A stretch of DNA of 64,000 nt from Temnothorax longispinosus (GCF_030848805.1 NC_092359.1:14435102-14499101), one strand, 5' to 3'. Positions 1 through 12,814 are shown, numbered from the stretch's first letter. Program-made: numbers and translations. The notes: a model not told the origin generated them from the sequence alone.

Positions 1-931
1 CAATTAATGTGCCGGAACTGAGGAATGTAGATTTAATTAGAAGACAAACTAATCTTAAAGAAATGAACGTAGATGAAATAAAATCTTTCATGATGCAGTT
101 AGAGGCAGAGACTAAGAGTGAAGTTAGAGAGAAGCTAGAGAAACCAGAAGTTAGAGTGCAGAGGGCTACCGCAGAAGAGCACAAGGAAATAAAGTGCTAC
201 AGATGCAACAAATTGGGTCACATGGCGAAGGACTGCCCACTAGCAGGATCAGAGGCCTGGTTCTGCTATTACTGCCAGGAGATTGGAGGACACAAGGGTG
301 ATAGCTGTCCTAATGCCGGGGCTCAGGCGAACAGATTTAGAGGAAAAAAATATACAAATAAAACCGTTAATAAAAATATAAAGAAAAAGGGTAGATTTGC
401 ACAAAGAGGAACAAAAAGAGTAGATAATAAAGGGAAAGTAACCAAAATACAACCAGCCAAGAAAACTATACCATCGCAAACAGCAATTGAAGGAAAACCA
501 AAAGAAGGTAAATTATGCATGGCTAAAGTGATAGAAGATAGAGATAGTTCAAAAGAATTAGTCAATTTTATTGTAGATTTGGGTGCAACAGATCACATTG
601 TGAATAAGAATATAATTCTGTCAAACTTTGAAAAATGTAATAATAGAGTTATTAAATGCGCGAATAAGAATGAGCTTGCAGACATTTCCATAGATGGTAA
701 AGGAGATCTTTTATTAATAACGAATGAAAAAGAAAAGAGAGTTATTAAATTAACAAATGTAATTGCAACGAAAGAAGTATCTGAAAATTTATTATCTCTA
801 AGAAAGTTGGCTGATGCAGGGTTCAGTATTTATTTAGATGATAAAGTGTTTAAAGTTCACAATAAACTAACAAATAAAATTGTTTTTGAAGGAATTTATG
901 AGAAACCAAATTGGATTATGCAATTTGAGGT
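1..931 (+). pseudogene. copia Gag and protease part, 5' and 3' truncated
   Basis: The frame is open to the left edge, so the true start is outside. Counting from base 9, residues 63-76 form a CCHC zinc knuckle (CYRCNKLGHMAKDC) and residues 86-100 a second CCHC-like knuckle. A lysine-rich basic stretch follows, then a retropepsin motif near residue 190 (DLGATDH). Copia proteases usually read DSGAT at this point, so the serine-to-leucine change may weaken the enzyme. The frame ends at 938 only because it runs into the solo LTR that starts at 932. Gag would package the RNA and the protease cleave the polyprotein. Confidence 0.85.
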
Positions 932-2780
932 TGTTTGAAGTTGAAAGAGAAAGAGAAAGAGAGAGATTGTGTTATTCTTTTTTGCGACCATCTGTGACGG
1001 TTGTAATACAATAGGTTGCCGCGCATTCTACGTAGTTCTCGGAAAAAGCGCGCGAGCGGCGCCGACAACGTTGCGTCCCAGGCGGCGAAGCGCGTGTTTA
1101 CCGCGCATGCTTGAGCATGTTGGGAGGGGCGCGCAGCCCGGCCGAGCGAGCATGTTATCGAGATTTCGAGCGCGATACATCGTGCGTTATAGCTAAGTTC
1201 AATACGTAATTGCGTCTCATTTCGCGATAAAGTTGTGCGGTCGCTGAAATCTGCCTATTCGTGTGCATTAAGAATATAACTATTTATCATACATCAATTC
1301 ACGTGGTTGATACGGACAACTACGATCGTCACCGAGAGGAATCCAGGGATATTCCCGGCGAGCCATGCCGGCACGTGAAACGAAGGAAGGAAGCCATTTT
1401 CAGGAACGTTCGAGAGAGCCTTTTCGACAGGAATCAAGAGCCCTTTCGAAGTCTTCGAGAACAAGTATCGGGGAACTCAGATATACTCAAATTTAAACTA
1501 ATCAATTCAAAGGTAACCGTTTGAGTACGGGCGTTAGAATTTCACCTAACGTTACTCAAGGGATCCGCAAGGGATAATTAAACCCTCGACGGTTACAAAT
1601 TTGCAACTTGCTAAAATTCAGAGAGCAAGTTAACTCATGTGAGGTGTAAATTTATTTCGAGTCATTTGTAACACTGAGCTCAGTCTAAAGTAAAGTCAAT
1701 AATTAATTCTTCGGTTGCAACCATTTCATTTCATTTCATTTCAGTTACAATGAAAACCTTTATTTCTTTCTTTTGTAATTGATTATACAATATCTCTTAT
1801 TGTTCATTGCGTTACTTTGCGAACATTCTTTACATTCACTTGTAATACGTATTCAATGAAAATGCGTTCCTTGCGAATTATATAAATCGTCTCTTGCGTG
1901 ATGATAAAACTACCGAGTATTCGTTTCCGTGCGTTGCTATAATATTCGTTTCCGTGCGTTGCTATAAAATTTATTTCTCATTGACTTGATAATTATTCTA
2001 CTAAGTAATTTACGAATTCTGACTTATTGAATGTTATGTTCATACTAAAGTGAATTAATGTGTCAATCGAAAACCTAAGGCCTAAAAATATGAGAAATTG
2101 AGAAATTCTTATACTTTATTTTCTTTTGCTGAATACATGATTGTGCTGAAAATGAGTCCTTCGTTCAAGAACAAACAGTCTATATATGGTAAATCGTAAA
2201 AGGCCAATTAAGATTAATTATTATAAACATTCAAAGATTGATACATTATTTCAGTGATTATTTCAATTATGTTTGAAGTGAATTTTATATTCTGATTGAT
2301 TTGCAGGAATAATTGAACAGTCCTTTCTTGATATTACGTGATCTGTTTTAATTTGACTACGTCAATAGAAATTGTGAGCTTACATATTATTAATATTTCC
2401 TTGATAATGAACCTGATTACATAACAAAGAAATGCATCAGTGAATGCAATTATATTTTGTCATAAATAAAAGGAAAGGACTGTACTATAATAACTATTGA
2501 TTTGTTTCTTTTATGTGTTTTATACATTTATTGTATTTCTATTGTATTTTATATAATCTCTGTAATAATTTGTTCACGAATACTGGAAAGGTTTTCGGGC
2601 AGTTTCCCTTCTCCTATGCAACAAATGTTGGTATTCTTTGTATAGTTCTGCCCAATCTAGCCATTTCAAATTACATAAATTACTAAACGCAATCTCTCTC
2701 TCAATAAACGGATTCTTTATTATTTGTTCCTTCCTCATCTAATTCTAGAGTTCAGGCTTGTGCGCGAGCTTGTGCAAACA
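932..2780. mobile_element. solo LTR, 1.85 kb, inserted in copia
   Basis: The block begins TGTTTG and ends CAAACA, the TG...CA form of an LTR, and is bounded by a 5-bp duplication GAGGT (927-931 and 2781-2785). Removing it and one GAGGT restores the copia frame. No internal coding region lies between the ends, so this is a solo LTR left by recombination. It holds a GC-rich part (1010-1180), a 25-bp direct duplication near 1919-1968 and AT-rich sequence. Short frames inside it (969-1196, 1261-1524) have no recognisable domain. The family (gypsy, BEL or copia) cannot be told from the LTR alone. Confidence 0.8.
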
Positions 2781-3077
2781 GAGGTTAAAAACAATAATAT
2801 AGAGGACAATGAAAATGTAGAATGTGCTGTGTACAGATGTAGAGCAGAAATTGTTTCACATAGTGAGCTTCCTGAACAATCGCAGGCAAACATACAGAGC
2901 AATGAGTTATCAATTTCGGAGGGAGAATTAGACGAAAGAGACAATGTTGGCTCTGCGATTAGGAGGAAGAATGAAGGAGAGCTCACAAATGTGAACGAAA
3001 ATATAGAACACAATAATGCTGAACTCGATCAAGTCATTAAGTTAGAGGATATACAAACATTAGAAAATATAGAAGAA
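2781..3077 (+). pseudogene. copia Gag-Pol linker between protease and integrase
   Basis: This is the continuation of the copia frame after the solo LTR. It encodes about 99 residues rich in Glu, Asn and Asp with no recognised domain, lying where copia joins protease to the GAG-pre-integrase region. It is cut at 3077 by the TIR transposon and continues in register at 22182. A low-complexity acidic linker of this length is unusual for copia and may be family-specific. Confidence 0.65.
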
Positions 3078-3112
3078 CCCTGCCGAAAATGTTCGATTAA
3101 AACCGATTAAAA
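3078..3112 (+). repeat. left 35-bp TIR
   Basis: Perfect inverted match to 22147-22181. It starts CCCTGCCGAAAATG and ends in an ATTAAAACCGATTAAAA-type motif that recurs inward. Confidence 0.9.
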
Positions 3113-3720
3113 CATAATTCGTTTTAATCGGTTTTAATCGGTTTTAATCGGTTCAATCCGCGCCCGGATTAAAAAGTAATCGATTTTAATTCCAAACTAA
3201 TCAGAATCGGTTTTAATATCGCTTTTGCAGATTATTTCCAATCCGAAATCATTACATTCTAATCCATATTGTTGTCAATCCAAAATAAACACTAATAATC
3301 GGATGGATATATAATCCAAAATAATCCGCCTAATTTGTATATTTCTTTTCAAGAGATGAGTCCGTTTTAATTACAAAAACACCGATTCAATAAAATTGGT
3401 TGTAATCCATCTGAATCCGATTTACTAGGAAAGACAACATTAATCCGTTTTAATTCGAAATTCTGCGATTGCGCGTATGCAATTTCAATCCGTTATAATA
3501 ATATCCAATTTTAATAATTGAGTTTATTTTGTAATCCGATTTAATCCGAAATTTACCAATTTCGGGGATAAAAACTAAATCGATTTGAATGCAATAAGAA
3601 TCAAATTTATATAGTCTGTGATAAAGCAACAGTAATTTGTTTGAATTTAAAATTCTCCGATTTTTCAGATAAAAAGGAAATCGGATATAATGCAATTAAA
3701 TCAAATTTTTGTTATAATTA
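3113..3720. repeat. left subterminal repeat region
   Basis: Many short copies of TTTTAATCGG, AATCCGATTT and related motifs occur in both orientations, three of them in tandem just inside the TIR (3119-3150). The same motifs crowd the right end. In CACTA-type elements such arrays are transposase-binding sites; that role is inferred here. No gene is seen. Confidence 0.7.
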
Positions 3721-3783
3721 TATTTGACTGTGTGTATATATAAATAAAGAAACAAAATTGTATTTATTACAAAGTTTTATTTA

Positions 3784-6352
3784 TTATTGAATTTCAAATG
3801 TATTCGGAGGTTTGCATAAATATCTACAATATCCAACATCTATGTGAATAAGCTTGCTTTGGACATCGCTTATGGGAACTATTGAGCTGTGTACATAATC
3901 TTCTGATTCTATCCTATCCATGTACGACACTTTAAACGGTTTATTGGAACTAATTGTAATTTTTGATATTTGCATGTGGCATTTATTATTTAATAGAATA
4001 ATGTGCATTATATTTGACCATATTCGCCTGAATGTAACTGAATCATTGTATCGTTCGTTCTTTTCGCTTTGCGATACTTCTGGCTATGAAATACAACGCC
4101 TCTAACGATGCATTTTTTATATGCTTTATACATTTTATCATCGCATTTTACGCTATAGCATTTGCCAATAAGAATGACATTGTTGTCATCAGATGTATCG
4201 AATTTTGATAAATGTTTATATTGAAATAAATTTCTGCAGTAGTCAAACACGGCAGAATCATCACAGTAATCTACATTATCCGTTAGAAAATGCAATATCT
4301 CCAAGGACTTTTTCGACATTTGCTGGTCAATTCCGTTTGGACCATTCATACATTGTTTTAATTTATATATATTACTCTCGAAAGGAAATGTAGAAGTCGA
4401 CCACAAAGGACCCGTTTTTTTTTACCGATTTCACTATATACAATAAAGTGTGCACATTAAAAGTCATTTTTTCTCGTCCATAGTACACTTCAAAATAACC
4501 GACAAACTTCAATAAATCGTATTCACACTGTTTTAGTTCATCTTCAGTTATTTCAGTTTTTAACAATACATATAAACTATTTACAAGTAAGGAATAGTGC
4601 GTAAATGCATCCTGATTTAAAACGCCGTTAAGGCATGGCAAACTGTAATACAATAGCCATGACTTTTCCGCTGATGCCTTCCACTTTGTCCGATCATGCA
4701 AAGATTCCGGAAGTCTATGAATATCTTGAGTCGGTTTTATTAAATTCAAGCGTTTGTTAATAATATCTCGCTCTGCTTTATTCAATTTAAAACACGACTT
4801 AGAATCCGAAGCAGTCCACTGATTCCAAATATATTTGCTTACACCACAGAGAATACCATGCATGTAACCATGTCAATTTGTGGAATTTTAGATACTGAGA
4901 TATCACCTCGTACGCCCATTTTACTGCTTTTCTTTAAGTCACGCACAACTTGAACATTCTTGTGATGAGTGTCAGCAGTTCGTAAAGGTGGATCATGTTC
5001 ACGTATGGGATATCTTATTCCATGTATATCTGCGATGTATTCTCCGGGGTGGTAACACCAACTGCAGCCATATCTTCCGTTAAACTGTACTCTGTTTTGC
5101 ATGATTGGGCGGCAGACGGAATCAACGGAACACGCTAAGGGGCAGAATTTCACAAGAATTTTTTTATTATCAAGATCACGAACAGTAATACCGTTATTGT
5201 AAAGGTAAGAAACTTGATCATTGAATTTTAAAAAATACAAGTCCAATAATTTACTGTTCGGTTCGTGAGTGCACATTAGTAGCCCGGCTAAAAGAACGTA
5301 TTTAAACCTACTCTTAGGTAGTAAACAATTTAAAATTATTTGTAGTGGCCAAAACCCTCGTTTTCCACTTTTAGTTAAAGGAGCGCCATCAGTACTGTAA
5401 TTGAATGCTACTATCAAATTAACATCTTTCGAAATATTTTTATAAATTTCACTGTCGTAAATATCTGTTATAATATTAAAGTTATTTGCATGACAATTAC
5501 TTTTTGATGAAATAAAATCGAATATCTCAGCTTTGGTTGCTTCATGAGAAAAAAGCATTTGTAATTGATATCTTAAATCAATTGACATGAAGTAATTATT
5601 GGATGTCAATAAAATTACATGTTTATTTTTACAAGAGTCACACGTTACTGATTGTTTTATAAATTTATTCCTTGACGTCGAATATATAATTTTGGTATGA
5701 CATTTGTCGCAGAAATAGTGATAAACTATTTTGTCGTCTGGTGGATCGAATGCTTTACCTAAAGTGTATTTGGAAATATTAATTTTTTCAAATTTTGGCC
5801 CGGCCAATAATTTTATCATGTTTATAAGCGCAGATTTCCCAACGTCTGACAGCTTAAATCGGAGCGAAAATGCGACGACTAATATCATTATGTCTCGTAT
5901 TGTTAAATTGGACTCTACAAATAATACAATATCGTCGAATGGGATATCGTCTTCTTCACTCGTTTGCTCCTCAATACGTTCATAGTTGTCATCCACATCG
6001 CTTCCGGTAGTATAACTATCTTCATCTTCTGCTGCTTTTTTCCTCGTTTCACTTTCGTTGTCGTCACAGTCGTCCGTTATTCTATCATCTATACTTTCTT
6101 CGTTATTTATTACATTTTCATCGTCGATGCAACCCATGTCACTACTGTTAAATTTATTATTACTGTTAATTGTGTCGTCATTATCTTCTTCATTTCTTGC
6201 TGTGTTTGATGTACATGGGGAATACTGCATGGTAATGTTATTCGTAACATTATCAGATCTCTCGCTGTAATCCCCAAGTTGTTCGGCAGAATTATTGCAA
6301 TCGTCTTTAGTACAAGCAGCATTTCTGATGCCTACATGAACTCCAATATTAT
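3784..6352 (-). pseudogene. Tnp2-like transposase of the 19.1-kb element, three frameshifts
   Basis: The reading frame runs from an acceptor-like TGTACAG near 6353 down to a stop at 3784, with AATAAA-type signals just beyond. The N-terminal part is acidic (Asp/Glu/Asn-rich). The core has a CxxC...CxxC zinc-ribbon-like segment and the signature STDGAPLTKSGKRGFWPLQ, then CPLACSVDSVCRP and GCSWCYHPG; the C-terminal part ends CKPPNTFEIQ. The same order (STDG...KSG...WP, Cys-rich motif, MHG/MHL-V motif) occurs in the transposase at 55170-57326. Frame breaks lie near 4860, at a T9 run at 4418-4426 and at 4009. Removing one base from the T9 run restores the family-like PLW...FPFE segment. The protein would cut and rejoin the element ends; assignment to the Tnp2/CMC group is by motif, not by search. 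Confidence 0.75.
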
Positions 6353-7391
6353 CTGTACAAGAATTATATAATTTTGAATTGTAATGTAGAGTAAACCCAG
6401 TTATAAGAATTAAGCGATTGTTGTAAATAGATGAAGTGAATATCAGAAATGAAAAAAATATTGCTGAAGTTTATATGTAATATTTTCTTAACTTTTTGAT
6501 ATATTAGCAGTATCCAAATATTTTATTAATTTCTTAAGTATACTTTATTTATTTGTAACCAAAATATTATTTTTATAATTGACAAAATTTAATAATGTAC
6601 ACATTTTTTTTACATTTTATTGGAAACGTGCCTACATAAACAAAGAAAAAGTAGTAAATTACGCGTGACAAGATACAACACAATATGCATTTTTAATAAA
6701 TTATTTACTATAATATTTAACAATTATTTACAACAATTTATAATAACTGTTATAAACATGCAATATATTCAATATTTTTACAATTACAATTGTTTCGGAA
6801 ACTTTAGATAGTTTTAAGAAAAAATGTCTCTTACAATTACTTCATACAACAAATATTTCTTGATATGATTTTATTAATGATGTTCGATAAATAAAATTCT
6901 TAAAATTTTAAGCAGTCCTTGATGCGTCAAAGTCGTACGGCAAAGATACCGTTTTGTTTTTAAAGTACGGCCAAATGGTTTTTTTGTTTTATTGATTTTT
7001 GGACTGTTTTTGGAAATATGTTATTAATTTATGCATTATTTACTACTATATTATAATTTAAATTTATAAGTAGTTAATAATGTAAATGAATTTGCTTGCC
7101 AATCTGCTGGCCTATTGCACACATTTTGCTCACTGGGTCATAACCGATAAAACTATTATTGTACTGTTTTCATTTTCCAAGAAAGTGCGTTTTACAAACA
7201 AATGAAATCACATTAATGCACATAATATTAATGCACAATTCATCATGTGCAGATTATGACATTTACTCACCTTCAATATTACAATGTCGAGCTATGGCAA
7301 GAGTTTCCCATATTGCTGATGTGCGTGGAGATACATTGTACTCATATGAATTTTCATAGTTTTTATATAAACCCATGGTAATTATTCAATT
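6353..7391. other. AT-rich spacer between transposase and palindrome
   Basis: No convincing coding region. It probably holds the upstream exon(s) or promoter of the minus-strand transposase, but no start codon joined to the 6352 acceptor could be fixed. Confidence 0.5.
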
Positions 7392-8431
7392 TACACCCCT
7401 TACCTCCGATTTTGATGAACTTAGGCTCAATCGACGCGTTTTTGCACGAAACGAAAGAATCTGGCAGAAAAAAGTGTCGCTCTGCCCCGCGACGCGAGAT
7501 ATTAATCGTTAAAGTTGACAGGAATCAGGTTATGATTCCTGTCATACCGACGACATGTAGCAACACTGAACGTGCCCTGCGGCCACATGCGCATGCTCAG
7601 TGGTCGCACGCGCATGTAAAACTGCGCCAATTTTAAATGAATCAATCATGCAGAATAACCAATTAAGCATCTCGATTCAAGCAGTTAGGTCTCACGCTGG
7701 GAGTTTCATTAGTTTAATTATGCGTGGGAAGCACACACACACACACAACGGGGGGGTGCGAGGGGGGGGCCTTCGGCCCCCCCTCCCCCGCACCCACCCC
7801 GCCGGTAGGCTGCGTGGACCTCGCTTTACAACATAAAGTACATGCTAAGTTGTAAAACAAAATTATAAAGCACATGCATGGAAAAGTGCAAGGGGGCTTA
7901 CATGCGTGAGCGCACGTGAACAGAAAGGCTTTTCTCCCCTGCACCCTCCCCCATGCATGTACTTTATAATTTCGTTTTACAACTTAGCATGTACTTTATG
8001 TTGTAAAGCGAGGTCTACGCAGCCTACCGGCGGGGTAAGTGCGGGGGAAGGAGGGGCCGAAGGCCCCCCCTCGCACCCCCCCGTTGTGTGTGTGTGTGTG
8101 CTTCCCACGCATAATTAAACTAATGAAACTCCCAGCGTGAGACCTAACTGCTTGAATCGAGATGCTTAATTGGTTATTCTGCACGATTGATTCATTTAAA
8201 ATTGGCGCATTTTTACATGCGCGTGCGACCACTGAGCATGCGCATGTGGCCGCAGGGCACGTTCAGTGTTGCTACATGTCGTCGGAATCATAACCTGATT
8301 TCTGTCAACTTTAACGATTAATATCTCGCGTCGCGGGGCAGAGCGACACTTTTTTCTGCCAGATTCTTTCGTTTCGTGCAAAAACGCGTCGATTGAGCTT
8401 AAGTTCATCAAAATCGGAGGTGAGGGGTGTA
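7392..8431. mobile_element. 1.04-kb near-perfect palindromic (foldback) element
   Basis: The ends read TACACCCCT...AGGGGTGTA and the two arms, each about 500 bp, are nearly identical inverted copies. This is why the frames at 7412 and 8411 (opposite strands) encode almost the same peptide. The arms contain a CA microsatellite (7729-7748, mirrored near 8086-8101), long G/C runs and a short unpaired centre near 7895-7940. The left arm has about 9 extra bases near 7540. I see no clean target duplication. It sits between the transposase and the BEN gene. No gene. Confidence 0.8.
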
Positions 8432-8857
8432 GAATTTTTTGGATAAATGAAATTATTTGACTTATTCTGGATCAATTTGTGCTTTGAATACTGAAGTCCG
8501 CTTGTTCTTATTTATTATTAACTTCTAATATCAATCTTTTTGTGACATTTTTTTATTCTAAATTTGTACGATTTTTTTTTAATTATAAAAGAAAAAAATT
8601 GCATATTAATGTTACAAATATAAATAAAAATTATTTGTAGGTATCTAAATAAGTATTTAATTAAATATTTATTAATCTACATTTTAAGCAATAAAATAGA
8701 ACTTTTTATATTATAAGACAGAAAATATTATTGCATTTTATTTTTGATGTTTCATTTTTTATTACGATAATGTATTCTGCAAACTTTATGTATTTCTTTA
8801 TTACTTTTTATTATATAATTGTTGTGGTTTTTTTTACTTTTTTGTCTTGTTTTATAG
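8432..8857. other. AT-rich spacer
   Basis: No gene or repeat recognised. It is likely an intron or leader of the BEN-domain gene, because the first exon I can support starts at 8858 in phase 1 and so needs an upstream exon. Confidence 0.4.
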
Positions 8858-10394
8858 ACGGAGAGCTGACGACACTTTTGGCCAAGTGATTTTATAAATC
8901 ACGATTTTCCGTTATAACCTGCGTGGACGACTCTCCTTCGATAATCCGAACACCTGGCTGGCCGTACTTAGGGGGTTTAGAAGTACGCAGGTGAGAAAAA
9001 AAACGGATTTTTAAGTCATAGTATAAGTCTTAATTTTTATCGGATATTGATAATTGATCACTCAGGAACATGCAAATAAATTGCCAGTTTGATTGCTCGG
9101 GGGGAATTAGTCGCCAGGCTTAATTAAAAATAATTAAAAATAATTATTTTCAAGTCATACTATAAAAGCTGGGTCTTTTTTACTAACAAGTATAGTGCTA
9201 ACACATACCACCCAAAAAAAGCCAAGTGAAAATTTTGGTGGCAACATCTCTAAAAAAATTATTGAAAATGCACAAAGCCGGCGGAGGGGTCTGACGGTTA
9301 TATCCGGCTATCTTCACAAAAAAACGCCTTAAAAACGCCTTAATTTGCTCAGTTTTCTAAAGCTTTATGACAACTTTTATATTAAAATCATACGAAATCG
9401 GGTATAAAAAATGTACAATATTTTAACTGTGTAAATATATTACAATTTTAATCGGAAACTTTGATTGAAGAAATCTGAGTGTAACAAGGAGGCAGAGCAA
9501 ATTAATATGCGACGCAAAGCTGACAGAGCAAAGCTGGAGGGTCGGGACTGTTGGCAATGTGAAAAAGTATATATCAAAATATAATTACACAAAATATGTA
9601 CACATAAAGGAAATATTTTCTTTATAAACAAGTATTAATTTTTCTCATTCTGTATGTGATCTTTTAGTATTACGAGAGTTTATCGCTGTCAAAAGACGAA
9701 TTGCAGAAGCGAAAGAATCAATGCTCGCGACATCGGCACAAGTACGAGAGACCTAAAACACCAGAAGGTATATTTATAATGTTATATTATAATTTCTCAT
9801 CACTTTTGTGATACAATATAAAAAATATAATTATATATAATTGTATAAAATGTTATTATATAAAATGTAATCTTTTTTGTCTTAAAAGGATTTTGGAATC
9901 CACTATTTCCTGAGACACAGCCGACGGAAGGTATAGAATCAGCATTACAAGGGGGCACTGATTTGGAGGTATTGCACAATATTTTTAATAGCGTTTTTCA
10001 CTGGCAGAGCTGGTGCGCATTCAGTGCACATTAAAGCTACGTGTGTGAAGTTAGCATCTCAAGTATTAGCATTTTACAAATAAACTGCAAATTCACTTGC
10101 ATCCAGCATAGTTAAAACATTCTGATGAATTTACTATTAAAATCGCGTTTTTAAGAAATGAGATGCTAACTTCCAAAAACACCTGATAGCATCTCATCGT
10201 ATTTCGAGTACATGATCACGGAGGAGTAAAATTCTATAGAGTTCTCCAGTCTAGACACATTCTGTCAATAGTTCTGACGATTAAACTCCGTAGAAAATAA
10301 TTTATAATTACAAAACCCATCTGATCCCATGTGTATGAAACTGGCGTGGAAACTCACTAATTGTTTACAGTTTTAGAGTTTTTCTATGAGTTAA

Positions 10395-11037
10395 GGAGGT
10401 TCGATGGCTTCATCGGAGGGAGTAGTGGGACGCAGGGGTTCTGGAAACAGCGCACTAGCGTTTGAAGTAGTGGGAATGAAGGGGATTGCTCTGATTGGTC
10501 GCCGCGTGTATAATGCGTGCAGCTGTTCACGTCGTTCACGACCATGACAGTCTATGCAGACGAAAAATCAAGCAATTTATGCTTTAATAATTAATTTTTC
10601 TACGAAATGTGCGGCAACCTTCCCCTTTCTTTCGCTCATTTATTTGTAAATTATTAAGTTACATGTGCAAATTTCTTTTTCTTTATCATTTGCATTTTTT
10701 CTTGCACTTATTTCATTCTGAAGGTATATGCAATATGTCATTTCCCATAAAAACCATAAGAACCTATGTTAAAAATGCAGCCAGTTTCATGCAATTTTAA
10801 TATGTTGTTCTGGAATGCAAAATAGAATTATGTGAATTTTTTGGGAATTTTTCACCGTCCCGTTTTGAAATAAATCTACTCCTAAAATTGTACTTTTTAG
10901 GTTTTTGGAGTAGATTTTTTTCAAAACAGGACGATGAAAAATTCCCAAAAAATTCACATAATTCTATTTTGCATTGCAGAACAACATATTAAAATTTCAT
11001 GAAATTCTCTGCATTTTGTTGTAGCCATCGAATCACC
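10395..11037. mobile_element. TTAA-flanked MITE (piggyBac-type), 643 bp
   Basis: TTAA duplications at 10391-10394 and 11038-11041 flank inverted ends beginning GG(A/T)G(G/A)TTCGATGGCT. The right arm of the surrounding palindrome keeps the uninterrupted site near 13725-13740, which confirms the insertion. The inner part (about 10780-11020) is itself an inverted repeat. No coding capacity. Confidence 0.8.
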
Positions 11038-11265
11038 TTAAACAAATAGTTTCGACCATTAAAGCAAAAGTAGTGATTTAAACAAAAAGTTGACTAAGGC
11101 GACAACTTCACGCTACGTCTCCAATTTGTCTTTCAACAGTTCTCTTACTATATCTCATCAGATTTTGATTTGCAGTTAAAGACGAGTTCTATAAAGAGTC
11201 CTGCAGTTTAAAACCAAAAACATCAATTAAAATAACGTAAAAACTAACGAATATAGTGTAACAAA

Positions 11266-11740
11266 TATATCAAGCTGAACGATTTTTCAGAGTTCTGGCT
11301 TTTCCAAGATAGTTCTGTATAATTATGAATACATTTATGCATTTTTTAAAGAGTTCTAAACACTATCAACGTTGTGTTTTCAAAAAAATTAATACTGCTC
11401 GGAAAGTGCATTTTAAGAGAGATAAAGGTGAGATGCTGGTCAATATTCGATAGTTCTAGTCATCGTAAAATATTTTTTATCCAGTTCTAAACATATTTAA
11501 CAATTTCCTAAAAAGTTCTGGGCACTATCAACGTTGTGTTATTTTTTAAATAATTAATACTGCCTGGAAAATGCATTTTAATACAGATAAGGGTGAGATG
11601 CTGGTCGATATTCGAAAGTTCTAGTGATCGTAAAATATTTTTCGCACAGTTCTAAACGTATTTAACAATTTCCTACAGAGTTCTGGGTACTACCAATGTT
11701 GTGTTATTTTTTTACTAGAACTATTGAATATCGACCAGCA
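11266..11740. repeat. tandem ~163-bp units with AGTTCT boxes
   Basis: The phrase GTGAGATGCTGGTC recurs at 11429 and 11592, a 163-bp period. Each unit contains several AGTTCT(A/G) boxes about 40-60 bp apart. The same unit in reverse order lies at about 12815-13100, making the centre of the palindrome. A related array fills 62645-64000. Confidence 0.7.
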
Positions 11741-11744
11741 CCTT

Positions 11745-12814
11745 TGTAACGATGCACCCCCAAACATGCATCGTTCCGGCAAGAACAGCACGCCGAGACC
11801 ACCCCGCCGACCACCCGCGGGGTGAAGAACGGGCACGATGTGCCCAGCGTATTTTTTAATCATATCATACGTTAGGAAGTCCGCGAATGGACTTAAACGC
11901 GGCAACCGCTTCACCGCGCCGAGCGGTGCCGAAGGCGGCCGAAGACCGCCGAACGCGATCACGGCGTCGGGGCGCCGCGATCCCCGATCGTTCCGCCGCA
12001 CCGGCCCGGCGCTCGCGATCGCCGTCGCTACCCCCACCACGCCGCGACGCGTATAAAAGCCCGGCGTCGCTGGCACAGAGCACGATTCCCGATCATCCGT
12101 CTTCCAGACAACACCGATCCTGAATTCCCGCACGAAAGCTAATCCGAACGTAAGGTAGAGCGCCTCCGGCATTCTCTGTCTTCGCCGAGTGTGTCTCGGC
12201 TAGCGACCAGCTTTTCGCTCCTATCTGAATCACCCGAAGCCGTCCGGATACGAAGGTAGAGCGCCTCCGGCATTCTCTGTCTTCACCGAGTGTGTCTCGG
12301 CGAAGGACCAGCTTCTCATCTTCCAAATCATCCGAAGCCTGTCCGGACAAGACGGTAGAGCGCCTCTGGCATTCTCTGCCCTCGCCGAGTGTGTCTCGGC
12401 CGACGACCCGCTTCCGCCGCGTTATCCACGCTTCGCGATCCATATCGCCGCCGCGCTTCGCGCCATTTTTCCGCGCTCCGGGCCGCGCCAGCCGGGAAAC
12501 CGGCGCCGCCCGTGCCGATACCTGCCGTCACGCGATTCGGTCCGCGCGAATACCAAAAAGCAGCGGCTCCGCCCCGCACATACCGCGAGTCACCCCGCGC
12601 CGCCCGCGACCAAACCAACGTCGCCTCGCACGCATCGATCTATGTAAATGCCGCGAGCGCAAATTGTAACTATCATAGAATAAATTTAACTATTTTCTTG
12701 TAACCGAGACGCGCCTTCATTTCGCTAACCTCGCTCTCCGTCTGCTTCTCCGCACCTCCTTCGAACCCCGGCCAACCGCGAGCTCGATCCGCGCTTCGAA
12801 GACAGGTTGTTGCA
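11745..12814 (+). mobile_element. solo LTR, 1070 bp, GC-rich
   Basis: Starts TGTAACGATGCACC and ends TTGTTGCA, flanked by CCTT (11741-11744 and 12815-12818). A TATAAAAG box lies at 12052-12059. Three ~100-bp tandem repeats, each starting GGTAGAGCGCCTC, occupy about 12152-12415. A 5' part of the same LTR lies inverted at 29160-29804. The several overlapping frames here (11690-12703) are a by-product of high GC and show no domain. A 4-bp duplication suits a gypsy-type integrase. Confidence 0.75.
12152..12415 (+). repeat. three ~100-bp tandem repeats inside the LTR
   Basis: Units start at about 12152, 12253 and 12353, each with GGTAGAGCGCCTC and a following CGAGTGTGTCTCGGC segment. The same triplet is seen inverted at about 29200-29390. 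They lie downstream of the TATA box, so they would be in the transcribed R/U5 part. Confidence 0.75.

Noticed and set aside
2724..3110. A separate acidic protein starting at 2724
   Set aside because: The first part is LTR sequence and the last part is TIR; the middle is copia continuing in register.
7412..8411. Two mirrored small proteins
   Set aside because: They are the same sequence read from the two arms of a palindrome and match no known family.
11690..12703. Five overlapping frames on both strands
   Set aside because: They lie in a GC-rich solo LTR with a TATA box and tandem repeats; none has a domain.
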